Source of the DNA: Hyphomicrobium_A sp963776675
Lineage (GTDB): Bacteria > Pseudomonadota > Alphaproteobacteria > Rhizobiales > Hyphomicrobiaceae
NCBI GenBank assembly: GCA_963776675.1
Contig: CAVZNR010000050.1
Span: 1-64,000, forward strand
Direction: 5' to 3'
DNA length: 64,000 bases
In this document: positions 56,605 through 64,000 of the stretch, in pieces
Layout of the letters: the number at the start of each line of letters is the position of its first letter
Position numbering within the stretch: position 1 is the stretch's first letter
Translations under genes and position numbers: made by a program
Notes under the pieces: model-generated
What the model was told of the DNA's origin: nothing
The model's input: only the letters and a program-made list of their open reading frames with translations
The model's database searches: none

Positions 56605-57407
56605 GCATGAGCTACGTTCCACTTACGCCCATGGATCTGGTGCTGGCGGCGGCGCTGCTCGCCATCAACGCGGGCATCTCGTGGTATTTCCGCCTGGAGT
56701 TGGAGCGCAGCCTCACCATCGCCGCCGTCCGCATGGTGGTGCAGCTGGCACTCGTCGCCATCGTGCTGAAGCTCATATTCGGCCAGACTTCGCCGGTGTG
56801 GACCGTGCTCATGGCGCTGGTCATGGTGGGCGCGGCGGGAGTGGAGGTCACCACGCGCCAGCACCGCCGCATCGCCGGCTGGCACGTGCTGGGCTTGAGC
56901 ACTGCCACCCTGCTGTTTGTCGGCCTGACGATCACTACGCTCGGCGTCGGCGTGATCATCGGCCCCGATCCCTGGTACGCACCGCGCTATATCCTGCCGA
57001 TTCTCGGCATGGTGCTCGGCAACACCATGACCGCGCTCAGCCTGGTGCTCGACACACTGACCGAGACCGCCCACCGCGACCGCGCCGCCATCGAGGCGCG
57101 GCTTGCGCTCGGCGCGCACCGCTACGAGGCCATGAGCGGCGTGCTGCACGTGGCGCTGCGCACCGGCATGATGCCGATCCTCAATTCCATGGCGACGACG
57201 GGCATCGTGGCGCTACCCGGCATGATGACCGGACAGATTCTCGCCGGCGCCGACCCGGTGGAGGCGGCCAAGTATCAGGTGCTGATCATGTTCCTGATCG
57301 CCAGCGCCACGGCGCTCGGCTCGTTCTTCGGCGCGCTCGCCGGCCTGCTTCTGTTGACCGACAAGCGCCATCGCCTGCGGCTCGACCGCCTCGTCGCGAC
57401 GCGCTGA
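56601..57407 (+). CDS. fetB: Iron-export ABC transporter permease FetB (UPF0014)
   Basis: The 268-residue inner-membrane permease of the UPF0014/FetB family has about seven helices. Family marks are ITIAAVRMVVQLALVAIVLK-type, VEVTTRQHRRIAGWHVLG, GMVLGNTMTALSLVLDTLTE and NSMATTGIVALPGMMTGQIL. It starts within the last bases of fetA. With FetA it would pump Fe out of the cell. The window also holds an FTR1 importer, so both directions of iron movement are encoded. Confidence 0.88.
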   Translation: MSMSYVPLTPMDLVLAAALLAINAGISWYFRLELERSLTIAAVRMVVQLALVAIVLKLIFGQTSPVWTVLMALVMVGAAGVEVTTRQHRRIAGWHVLGLSTATLLFVGLTITTLGVGVIIGPDPWYAPRYILPILGMVLGNTMTALSLVLDTLTETAHRDRAAIEARLALGAHRYEAMSGVLHVALRTGMMPILNSMATTGIVALPGMMTGQILAGADPVEAAKYQVLIMFLIASATALGSFFGALAGLLLLTDKRHRLRLDRLVATR

Positions 57408-57417
57408 GCTTCTCGCT

Positions 57418-58419
57418 CTAGCGCGCGACAGACGTTCCCGTGTCGAGCGGCGGCACCACCGCGCTGCGCCTGCTGGCGCCGGCGGCAATCGCCGCGGCTG
57501 CGGCTTCCTTGGCGGCGGCTGCCGCGGTCTCGGCGGCGGCGGCGGCACGTTCTGCTGCGGCTGCGGCAGCGGCGGCTGCCGCGGCTGCGGCCGACTGATT
57601 CTCCGGCGGCTTCAGCGCGGCGACCGGCGGCTCGGCATCTTGCTCCTGCGCGCTGGCAGCGGGCGCCGTTCCAGCAGGCAGCGTGCCCGTCTCGACGACC
57701 CCCGGACCGGCAGGTGGCGCGGCGGGAAGCTCGGTATGCGCGCTCTTGCTCGGCTCGGTCGGTGCCGTCGGCGTGGCCATCTTCAGCGGATCGCCATTAT
57801 CGGGCGCAGCCTTGTCGTCGCTGGCGGGCTCAGTGGCCGCGGCCTCCGACGGCTTGCTCTCCTCCGCGGCGGCGGCAGCGGTCTTGCCGTTGTCGTCCGC
57901 CGGCGCTTCGGCGCTTTCCGTATCTTCCTGCGGCCGGCCGACGTCGCGTCCGTCCAGCGTGATCTCGGAGGCGATCGGGCGATGAGGCTTCTTGCTCGCC
58001 TCTTGCGTTGCCTTTTCCGGAGCGCTCGTCTCGGGTGCGCTCTTGGCTGCCGCCTTGCGTACGGGTGCGGGTGGCGAGCCGTCCGCGCTTTCACCATCGT
58101 TGCCGGCCTTGGCACGATCGGCGCCCCAGCAGACGTTGGCACTGGCCGTGCAGGTATGCTCGTCGAAAACGATGAAGTTCAGGAAGAGCTCGCAGCTCAC
58201 GTCCTTCTTGCCGACCGTGTAGTCCTTGATGCCCTGCTGGCCGGCCCAGGTCTGGATGTGCTTGTCGAGCAGCGCCTTGGCGTCACGGATGGGGCCATCC
58301 TTGCCGTAGTCGTTGACCGTAAAGCCGAAACGCTTACACGCGGCCTGCGCCGGCGGAGCGGCGCCCATGGCAAAACCTATGAGCACAAAGGCTGACGCAA
58401 ATTTGAGCGTAGCGCGCAT
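57418..58419 (-). CDS. Secreted Ala-rich protein, unknown function
   Basis: The product (333 residues from the ATG at 58419, which has GGGGGCTCC before it) has a signal peptide ending PPAQA, a conserved-looking domain of about 110 residues with four Cys (ACKRFGFTVNDYGKDGPIRD, KDVSCELFLNFIVFDEHTCT, SANVCWGADRAK), then a long Pro/Ala/Glu-rich disordered region with near-homopolymeric Ala runs (57480-57600) before the end. The tail may cross the wall. No family is recognised. Confidence 0.6.
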   Translation of the reverse strand: MRATLKFASAFVLIGFAMGAAPPAQAACKRFGFTVNDYGKDGPIRDAKALLDKHIQTWAGQQGIKDYTVGKKDVSCELFLNFIVFDEHTCTASANVCWGADRAKAGNDGESADGSPPAPVRKAAAKSAPETSAPEKATQEASKKPHRPIASEITLDGRDVGRPQEDTESAEAPADDNGKTAAAAAEESKPSEAAATEPASDDKAAPDNGDPLKMATPTAPTEPSKSAHTELPAAPPAGPGVVETGTLPAGTAPAASAQEQDAEPPVAALKPPENQSAAAAAAAAAAAAAERAAAAAETAAAAAKEAAAAAIAAGASRRSAVVPPLDTGTSVAR

Positions 58420-58586
58420 TGGAGCCCCCAGTCGGCACGGTAACGGCACAGTTCGAAAATGACGATTCGAACAAGCTATAGCGGGTACGCCAGACCCTGC
58501 CTAGCGCCCCACCCTGCGATTTATGTGCAGTACAATGATAGCCGAAACAGGGCGCCCAATGGGCCGCCCCGCCGACGGTTCGCCCG

Positions 58587-58925
58587 TCAGTTCATGTAGG
58601 GTGAATCGCCGCCGTTGGGGCCGATGCCCGAATCGAAGAAGAAACCGCTGTCGAACGGACCGCCCTGCGACTGCTTGTTGATCGCGGGGTCGATATAACC
58701 GCCGTAAAGCTGGAAGTAGCGGGCGATCTCCTCGGCGGTCGAGCCCTGCGGGGGACGACGGCGGGCGTGGCGACGGCGCGGCTTGGCTTCCAGCGTGGCT
58801 TCGCCGGCCCAGGCGCCCGAACCCCAGCCGGTGGACCCAGCCTGCTGCGCAATGCCGTCCATGGCCGCCACGGCCAAAAATGCCGCGCCAGCGGCAAACC
58901 CCAAGCGAACGAGTGAACGGCTCAT
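58587..58925 (-). CDS. Small secreted protein with Arg/His-rich patch
   Basis: The 112-residue product has a signal peptide (MSRSLVRLGFAAGAAFLAVA, cleaved near MDGIA), a Gly/Trp-rich part, the basic patch KPRRRHARRRPPQG, and an acidic/Gly-rich end (YIDPAINKQSQGGPFDSGFF then GGDSPYMN). Function unknown. The frame is intact. Confidence 0.58.
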   Translation of the reverse strand: MSRSLVRLGFAAGAAFLAVAAMDGIAQQAGSTGWGSGAWAGEATLEAKPRRRHARRRPPQGSTAEEIARYFQLYGGYIDPAINKQSQGGPFDSGFFFDSGIGPNGGDSPYMN

Positions 58926-59255
58926 GTCCCGATAGCCTCTTTTTTTCTTCCACCCCGCACGTGCGAGGCGGAGATTAGCGGAAATTGGGTGGCGGGCTCG
59001 CAAAACAATGGTCAAAAACGCGCTTTGCCGGCCTCTTGTCACCCTTCGACCACGCCTTGACACGTCTTTCCACGCAACTTTCCGCCCCGGCCGCGGCCCA
59101 GAAACGCGGGCAGCGGCGCGATTTTCTTCCACCAGGCGGCAACTCGAAGAAACCCTACGCCGCCGTATCATCCTCACCATGTGCGAGGGAATCGTTAACC
59201 AGCGGCGGACCGGGTTGCAGTCCACCCGCAGGCAACGCTCCTCGCGTCCGGCGCC
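58926..59255. other. Intergenic region without recognisable gene
   Basis: About 330 bases between two secreted-protein genes on the minus strand. Open frames here give no signal peptide, domain or ribosome-binding site. A single TTAACC (near 59193) could be a CtrA half-site but lacks the second half. Confidence 0.4.
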
Positions 59256-59561
59256 CTACGACGTCTTGCAGATCGTCGCGACGGCGCGGCAGTTGTAGCC
59301 CAGTCCGCCCGTCTTGCAGGTGTAGTGCGGACTGACCTTGTAGCCGGGTGTCGACCCCGTCGCCATGTAGGACGCCCACACACCCCAGTCGAAGGACTGC
59401 AGCAGCGCCTCGTACGCCTGGAACTTGGCGCCGGACATCGAAGTATTGGTGCCCGAGCTGCCCTTTCTGAAGCAACGTCCCGCCTCGGCTGGAGTTCCGC
59501 AAGCGAGCGAAAGGACGCCGAGAGCCGCGACGGCGGCGACGGTGCGATGGATCATTTTCAT
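59256..59561 (-). CDS. Small secreted Cys-rich protein (family A, second copy)
   Basis: The 101-residue product has a signal peptide (MKMIHRTVAAVAALGVLSLA, ending AEA) and a mature part with four Cys including CFRKGSSGTN, YTCKTGGLGYNC and ATICKTS. It matches the protein at 50038 in length and pattern: early Cys, FQA-E, aromatic spacer, then Y-x-C, GYxC and a terminal ICK. AGGGGAA precedes the ATG at 59561. Function unknown. Confidence 0.62.
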   Translation of the reverse strand: MKMIHRTVAAVAALGVLSLACGTPAEAGRCFRKGSSGTNTSMSGAKFQAYEALLQSFDWGVWASYMATGSTPGYKVSPHYTCKTGGLGYNCRAVATICKTS

Positions 59562-59701
59562 TGCTGGATTCCCCTGAGGCAAAAGCGCAACGGCGAAAGC
59601 TTGCCGCATGCGCTCGGGCTTGCCCACCGGGGAAGCGGGGCAACGCATAAATGTTCTGGGGATCCGTGGCCTGCGAGTGACGCCGCGGCTTCAGTCCCGA
59701 C

Positions 59702-59917
59702 TCAGGCCGAAGCCTGCAGGTTGACCGCCTTGGGTCCCTTGCCGCGCTTGTCGGGCTCGGTATCGAACGAGATGCGCATGCCCTCGTCGAGGTTGCCGAT
59801 CCCGGCCTGCTCGACGGCCGTCACGTGCACGAACACGTCGCTGCCGCCGTCGTCGGGCTTGATGAAACCGAAGCCCTTCTGGGCGTTGTAGAACTTTACT
59901 GTGCCGCTCTGGCGCAT
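59702..59917 (-). CDS. Cold-shock/CspA family RNA-binding protein
   Basis: The 71-residue OB-fold protein has RNP1 KGFGFI, with aromatic Phe at both key sites, and RNP2 VFVHV, so single-stranded nucleic-acid binding is expected. GAGGAGAAG precedes the ATG. The roughly 220 bases upstream could form the long leader typical of cold-shock mRNAs, though no specific motif is proven. It acts as an RNA chaperone; cold induction is not visible from the sequence. Confidence 0.92.
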   Translation of the reverse strand: MRQSGTVKFYNAQKGFGFIKPDDGGSDVFVHVTAVEQAGIGNLDEGMRISFDTEPDKRGKGPKAVNLQASA

Positions 59918-60141
59918 CGCGACTTCTCCTCAAGTCCACACTTATCGACAACGGCGCGGCTCGAGCGTGGCCGGCACCGCTGGCTCGGGAGTCTCTTCGC
60001 TGTTCGGGAGGGGGCTAAGGCGCGTGAGAGGGGCATGCGCGCGTGAGTCTCTTGGTCTATGCAAAGTCTCCGTCGGGTCGACTGTCCGCCCGAGCACCTT
60101 GAATATCCGGGAAAAACCACCCCTGTGCAAGGGGCTGAAGA

Positions 60142-61038
60142 TCAAACGGGCCCCCTGCTATCTTCGTCCTTGCTAACGGCTGAACGCTCGCGGCCAAGTG
60201 TCTCCAGCCGGAACGCGGCGCCCGGTCCCTGTGCCAACAACCGTGCCAGATCGGGCAGCAATGCGCCGAGCCTTGCGGAGAGCGTAAACGGCGCGTTGAC
60301 GACGATGAGGCCGGCGCCGTTGAGACGCGCAGGGTCGTCGGGCTTGCGCACCAGGAGCTCCACCGCGAGCGCCTTGGCGAGGCCAAGCTCGGCGATCTGG
60401 CTGCGGAACCTCGCGATCGGCTTCTCGTCCTTGATGGGATACCACAAGAGAATTGTGCCGGTGGCGAAGCGGCGCTCCACCTCCTTCAAGCCGTCGACCA
60501 GCCGCGCAAGCTCTCCCGCCACCTCGTAGGCCGGGTCGACGAGCACCACGCCGCGGCGCTCCTTCGGCGGCAGCAGCGACTTGAGCGCGGTGAAGCCGTC
60601 GAGACCCAGAACCTTCACGGCGCGATCGCGCGCAAAGAGCTTTGCCAGCGCGGCGCGGTCCTCCACATGCAGCTCGTTGACCACCAGCCGGTCGCCTTCG
60701 CGCATCAGGTGCCGGGCGAGCAGCGGACTGCCCGGATAACGCGCGAGCGAACCATCGCCGTTCAGGGCGCGCACCACGTCCAGATAAGGCGCGAGCACCG
60801 CGGCCGCCTCCGGCGACAACGTTGCGCCGGCATCGAGAATGCGCCCGATCCCCTCGCGCCATTCTCCGGTCTTCGTCGCCGCCTCCGAGCCCAGATCGTA
60901 GACGCCGATGCCGGCGTGGGTGTCGATCACGCGGAACGGCGCCGGCTTGAGCTTGAGGTGCTCGATCACCAGCGCCAGCACCGTGTGCTTGAGGACGTCG
61001 GCGAAGTTTCCAGCATGATAGACGTGTCGATAGTTCAT
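60142..61038 (-). CDS. rlmJ: 23S rRNA adenine-N6-methyltransferase RlmJ
   Basis: The 298-residue enzyme methylates A2030 of 23S rRNA. The start NYRHVYHAGNFADVLKHTVL is the family signature, followed by a Rossmann methyltransferase fold; GVVLVDPAYEVAGELARLVD supplies the catalytic DPPY-like motif (here DPAYE). Full length and intact frame. It lies divergent from no gene and downstream of the DUF1254 gene on the same strand. Confidence 0.9.
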   Translation of the reverse strand: MNYRHVYHAGNFADVLKHTVLALVIEHLKLKPAPFRVIDTHAGIGVYDLGSEAATKTGEWREGIGRILDAGATLSPEAAAVLAPYLDVVRALNGDGSLARYPGSPLLARHLMREGDRLVVNELHVEDRAALAKLFARDRAVKVLGLDGFTALKSLLPPKERRGVVLVDPAYEVAGELARLVDGLKEVERRFATGTILLWYPIKDEKPIARFRSQIAELGLAKALAVELLVRKPDDPARLNGAGLIVVNAPFTLSARLGALLPDLARLLAQGPGAAFRLETLGRERSAVSKDEDSRGPV

Positions 61039-61106
61039 GGCCGACGCTTGAGCGCCGTTGGCGGTCCGCTGTCAAGATGGAGGACGGACGGCGGCGCATG
61101 GACCGC

Positions 61107-62525
61107 TCACGGCGCCTCGTCGATCGTCGGCGGCTTCCAGATCCCGTCGGTTGCGTCCGCCTTGGGCCAATAGAGCCGCATGGTCACGCTGAACGGCCCT
61201 TCGCTCGGCGTCGGAAGCCAGTTGGCCTCGTGTTCGGGGCCGGGGCTCTGGCGCTGCAGATAGAGCTCGAGCGAGCCGTCCGCGTTGAAGACGAGCGGGT
61301 CACGGTCGCCCAGCGCGTAGCGCCCGATCGGATTGTCGGCAAAAAGCTGCCGGTCGTCGTAGGCGCTCACCGACCAGAAGGCGCGCGCGGGCGGCAGCTT
61401 GCCACTTGGAAAGCGGATCACGTAGCGCTTGTCGCCGACGAGCGGCACGCCCGACACGCGCCCGCCAATCGAGGGATAGAACGCGTCCTCCAGCGTGTTG
61501 GCCCCCAGCCCGAAGCGGGCGACGCCCGCGCGCTTGGCGTAGTCGGTCCCATAAGTGCCGATGGGATTGACGGGCATGGCCCAGCCGTTGGCGATGCGGC
61601 TGCCGCGCGCAACCGCCTTGTCGATGCGCAGGTGCGCTGCCTCCGGCGCGGCCTTGAGCGCATCCTGCACCTCCGGCGACGCGTGCTGAAAGTCGAACGC
61701 CTTTCCGGGCTCCAGCCCGATGCGCTGCATGCGCGCCAGCATCGGATAATCGTTGGCGTGCGGCGGGTTCTTGCGCGCGGCCGCGGCGAACACCTCAAAG
61801 AACGTCTGCGGGCTCATGTTGGCGACCTGCTCGGCTGGCGAACTCATGTCGAGCCCGGCGTCGACCTTGACCTCGGGCGGCGTGTACGCCTTGCCGTAGG
61901 CGGACAGCGGCACGGCGGTGATCTTGTCCTGGAAGTTGTGCACGGCCGGATAGTCGAGCTTGCCGTTGACCTGCGTGCGCCCGATGAGCCAGCCCTGGGC
62001 CGTCGGCGCGCGGATCTCGCGCACACCTGAGGGCAGCTTTCCGTGCCAGTCCGGTCCCACGATGGCGAACGTCTGCGCGCGCGTTCCCGTCGTGCGCTTG
62101 CCGGGAGAGGCGAACACGTCCGTCCACATGTCGAGCATGGGCATCAGGTAGTAGCGCGCGCCCGAGTCCGGTACGTGCACGACCAGCGGCTCCTTCTCCA
62201 CGTCGAACCACAAGGTGGAATAGAGCGTGTCGGCATTAGGGCGTACGACGTCGGTGAAATGCGCGTCGGGCACCGAGCGCATGTGATGGAATTGATTGAT
62301 GGGCGCACCGCGCGCGTCGGGACGCGCCACGTTGGTCATCACGCGGCGCGTCATCTCCATCAGCACGAGCGGATAGGCGTAGACGTAGGATTCCGCGGCG
62401 ATGTCTTTCGTCTCGGCATCGGAGAGACTCGGCGTTTGCGGCACCGCGCCAGCGGTCGTTGCGCTCCATCCCAGCGCGCCGGCGAGCAGCACACCCCACA
62501 TCGACGTCCTCAGCGCAATTTGCAT
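61107..62525 (-). CDS. DUF1254/DUF1214 secreted protein
   Basis: The 472-residue protein starts at the ATG at 62525 (MQIALRTSMWGVLLAGALGW) with a signal peptide ending AGAVPQ. A DUF1254 domain at about 50-180 (ESYVYAYPLVLMEMTRRVMT, RPNADTLYSTLWFDVEKEPL) is followed by a DUF1214 domain at about 345-465 (PSIGGRVSGVPLVGDKRYVI, ADGSLELYLQRQSPGPEHEA). Such proteins are exported and of unknown role. An upstream in-frame start would add a 45-residue leader without support. Confidence 0.87.
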   Translation of the reverse strand: MQIALRTSMWGVLLAGALGWSATTAGAVPQTPSLSDAETKDIAAESYVYAYPLVLMEMTRRVMTNVARPDARGAPINQFHHMRSVPDAHFTDVVRPNADTLYSTLWFDVEKEPLVVHVPDSGARYYLMPMLDMWTDVFASPGKRTTGTRAQTFAIVGPDWHGKLPSGVREIRAPTAQGWLIGRTQVNGKLDYPAVHNFQDKITAVPLSAYGKAYTPPEVKVDAGLDMSSPAEQVANMSPQTFFEVFAAAARKNPPHANDYPMLARMQRIGLEPGKAFDFQHASPEVQDALKAAPEAAHLRIDKAVARGSRIANGWAMPVNPIGTYGTDYAKRAGVARFGLGANTLEDAFYPSIGGRVSGVPLVGDKRYVIRFPSGKLPPARAFWSVSAYDDRQLFADNPIGRYALGDRDPLVFNADGSLELYLQRQSPGPEHEANWLPTPSEGPFSVTMRLYWPKADATDGIWKPPTIDEAP

Positions 62526-62687
62526 TGCGTCGTTCCTTCCCTGATCGAATGGAGCTCTGCATCCCGCAGTCGATGCGCCCGCCTGATGGCGCACGATCCT
62601 TTGAGAGGCCTCAATCGGGGATTGACAAAAAGGGAAGGATTTTATGCGAACGCTGCGCATCTTAGCGCACGCATCGGAATGGACGTC

Positions 62688-63158
62688 TCAGCCCTTCTTC
62701 TCCCACTTCCCGGCGGCACTCTGCTGCCAGTAGGTGACGGGGCAGCCCGCGCCCTTGGCCGCGGTCCACTGCGTGCGTGCGCGCGCCACGGCATCGGTGT
62801 CGTTGCCGTCGAACATGTAGACGATGCGCACGAACCCTTCGAACGCGTCGGCCTCCGCACCGTCGACGAGAAAGCGCACGCCGGCGCCGTTGGGCGTGTC
62901 GTTGCCTGTCGTCAGATAGACCGGCTGATCGGCCGCGTGGCCGTCCTTGGCGCTGCCGTGCGCGAGGAAGCTATCGTCCTTGTACGTCCATAACGCCTGA
63001 TCGATGGCCGCGAGCCGCTCCTCCGAGCCCGCTTGCACAACCGCGCGCCATCCGCGCTCCAATGTCTTCTCCACCAGGGTCGGCAAAACCTTTTCGAGGC
63101 CTTGTCGCTCCAAGTGATAGAAGAGGACCTCGGTCCTCGTTTGCGTTTGATCAGCCAT
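62688..63158 (-). CDS. holC: DNA polymerase III chi subunit HolC
   Basis: The 156-residue chi subunit links the clamp loader with SSB at the replication fork. Family marks: EVLFYHLERQGLEKVLPTLV, ERGWRAVVQAGSEERLAAID, QALWTYKDDSFLAHGSAK and the C-terminal RTQWTAAKGAGCPVTYWQQS. The frame is intact and the length usual. It stands as a single gene. Confidence 0.88.
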   Translation of the reverse strand: MADQTQTRTEVLFYHLERQGLEKVLPTLVEKTLERGWRAVVQAGSEERLAAIDQALWTYKDDSFLAHGSAKDGHAADQPVYLTTGNDTPNGAGVRFLVDGAEADAFEGFVRIVYMFDGNDTDAVARARTQWTAAKGAGCPVTYWQQSAAGKWEKKG

Positions 63159-63623
63159 CCGTTCGCCCTTCGCGCAACTCTAACGATGCGTGCTGCACCG
63201 CGGAAATCGCACACGCGCTCTCAACGCAAAAAAGACCTTGCGTCATTAGCATAGCGCACCTAACTGTAGCGGTCCGGAACGGCGCCAGACGTGCGGCTGT
63301 CGTCCGTGCGGACGGTGAGCTTGGCGGCATCTTCGGGTTCGCCGCTGCTCCCGTCCGCTGTCTTTCCGCCACTCGATAGCGAGCAGAAAGGCGCTGTGCT
63401 AGCGCCTTTTCAGGTATTTGCGCCTCACCCGCTCCGAGTACGCATGCGCGTCGGGCATAGGTGCGGCGGCGATAAGCATAGCGACGATGATGGTTGCATA
63501 AGCGTGCGCGATCCAAACAATCGGGCACGCTTGCTCACGCCTCGCGCGCGAGCGCTGAGCGTAACGCAGCCATCGTGGGGTGACCAGTGACTGGCGCGCC
63601 TCACACGTCGCAAAACGCAACGC
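63159..63623. other. Intergenic region, one weak small frame
   Basis: About 465 bases between holC and der. On the minus strand a TTG at 63620 opens a 73-codon frame (63399-63620) whose end resembles a signal peptide or small secreted chain (AHAYATIIVAMLIAAAPMPD), but there is no ribosome-binding site and its first part is Arg-rich. I do not call it a gene. Confidence 0.35.
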
Positions 63624-64000
63624 TCAACGCCGCTTGCGCGCATAGGGATTTTCGCCCTTGCGCAAGTTGAAGCGCAGCGGCACGCCCGGAAGTGCGAACG
63701 CGGCGCGCAGGGAGTTGCTCAGGTAGCGCACATAGGATTTGGGAAGATCCTCGGGGCGCGAGCAGAAGGCAATGAACGTCGGCGGACGGGCGGAAGCTTG
63801 CGTCATGTAGCGGATCTTGATGCGCCGGCCGCTGACGGCGGGGGGCGAGTGGCGCCCCACCGCCTCCTCGAGCCAGCGATTGAGGTCGGGCGTGGACACA
63901 CGCTTGTTCCACGTGTCGTAGGCGGAGAGCACGGCCGGTCCGAGCTTATCAATCCCGCGGCCGCTGAGCGCCGAGACCGGCACCAGAACAACGCCGGGAA
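63624..64000 (-). CDS. der: GTPase Der, C-terminal part (cut by the window edge)
   Basis: The last 124 codons or so belong to Der (EngA), the double-GTPase needed for 50S ribosome maturation. Visible are VPVSALSGRGIDKLG of the second G domain's end, RHSPPAVSGRRIKIRYMTQA, and the KH-like domain with PPTFIAFCSRPEDLPKSYVR and YLSNSLRAAFALPGVPLRFN. Both GTPase domains lie beyond 64000. The stop is intact; the C terminus is basic. Confidence 0.88.
   Translation of the reverse strand, partial: PGVVLVPVSALSGRGIDKLGPAVLSAYDTWNKRVSTPDLNRWLEEAVGRHSPPAVSGRRIKIRYMTQASARPPTFIAFCSRPEDLPKSYVRYLSNSLRAAFALPGVPLRFNLRKGENPYARKRR

Noticed and set aside
57480..57600. Tandem repeat or CRISPR-like array
   Set aside because: It is a run of Ala codons within an open frame of a secreted protein, with irregular units and no spacers.
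59191..59197. CtrA-binding half-site TTAACC
   Set aside because: A lone half-site is expected by chance; the second half at the proper spacing is missing.
63399..63620. 73-codon minus-strand frame with hydrophobic stretch
   Set aside because: TTG start with no ribosome-binding site, Arg-rich beginning and no recognisable family; kept only as a note in the gap entry.

Overview
The window looks like chromosomal DNA of a high-GC alphaproteobacterium of the order Hyphomicrobiales, perhaps Hyphomicrobiaceae. The evidence is lineage-typical genes: the CtrA-phosphorelay protein ChpT, a DUF1134/EipA envelope protein, Usg, DUF1285, an Aap-type general amino-acid ABC transporter, RlmJ, two bactofilins and several DUF2147 proteins. 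The species cannot be named from the sequence alone. I saw no phage, integrase, transposase, CRISPR array, tRNA or rRNA gene. The only mobile-looking DNA is a cluster of short palindromic intergenic repeats near 2.7-3.07 kb.

Layout. 0-5.6 kb: M28 peptidase, a broken outer-membrane beta-barrel gene, a repeat-rich gap, then anmK divergent from a disrupted tyrS. 5.7-14.5 kb: a large AsmA/DUF3971 envelope protein, Bcp peroxiredoxin, bactofilin 1 and a YhaN/YhaO (SbcCD-like) DNA-repair pair. 14.7-20.3 kb: a flavin oxidoreductase, a cluster of secreted DUF2147 and related proteins, and a membrane protein joining a [2Fe-2S] ferredoxin domain to a class III cyclase domain. 20.5-27.8 kb: a broken envelope protein, the aapP-J-Q-M operon, a GNAT protein and small secreted proteins. 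27.8-36.7 kb: MarC, Usg, DUF1285, then a tight MoxR-DUF58-DUF4159-membrane protein operon. 36.8-42.6 kb: a phospholipase-C-like/DUF4332 fusion, twin small membrane proteins, and a TPP riboswitch heading a membrane protein - phosphodiester glycosidase - thiC transcription unit. 42.7-47.4 kb: small envelope proteins, a GNAT protein, a UBP zinc finger and an FTR1/cupredoxin iron-uptake pair. 47.7-55.9 kb: a mini-gene with a perfect ribosome-binding site, an Old Yellow Enzyme, a tautomerase, small secreted proteins, bactofilin 2, a coiled-coil membrane protein, EipA, CysQ and ChpT. 56-64 kb: FetAB, secreted proteins, a cold-shock protein, RlmJ, DUF1254, HolC and the 3' end of der.

Themes. The content is dominated by envelope and stress functions, with several paralogue pairs of small secreted or membrane proteins. 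Nine genes carry apparent single-base frameshifts, among them tyrS, which is normally essential. This is more easily explained by indel errors in the assembly than by nine true pseudogenes, and it should be settled before any of those genes is interpreted. The most interesting biological signals are the TPP riboswitch placed ahead of two non-thiamine genes and thiC, the redox-centre cyclase, and the 26-codon mini-gene with a 14-nt perfect anti-16S Shine-Dalgarno sequence and a strong terminator.
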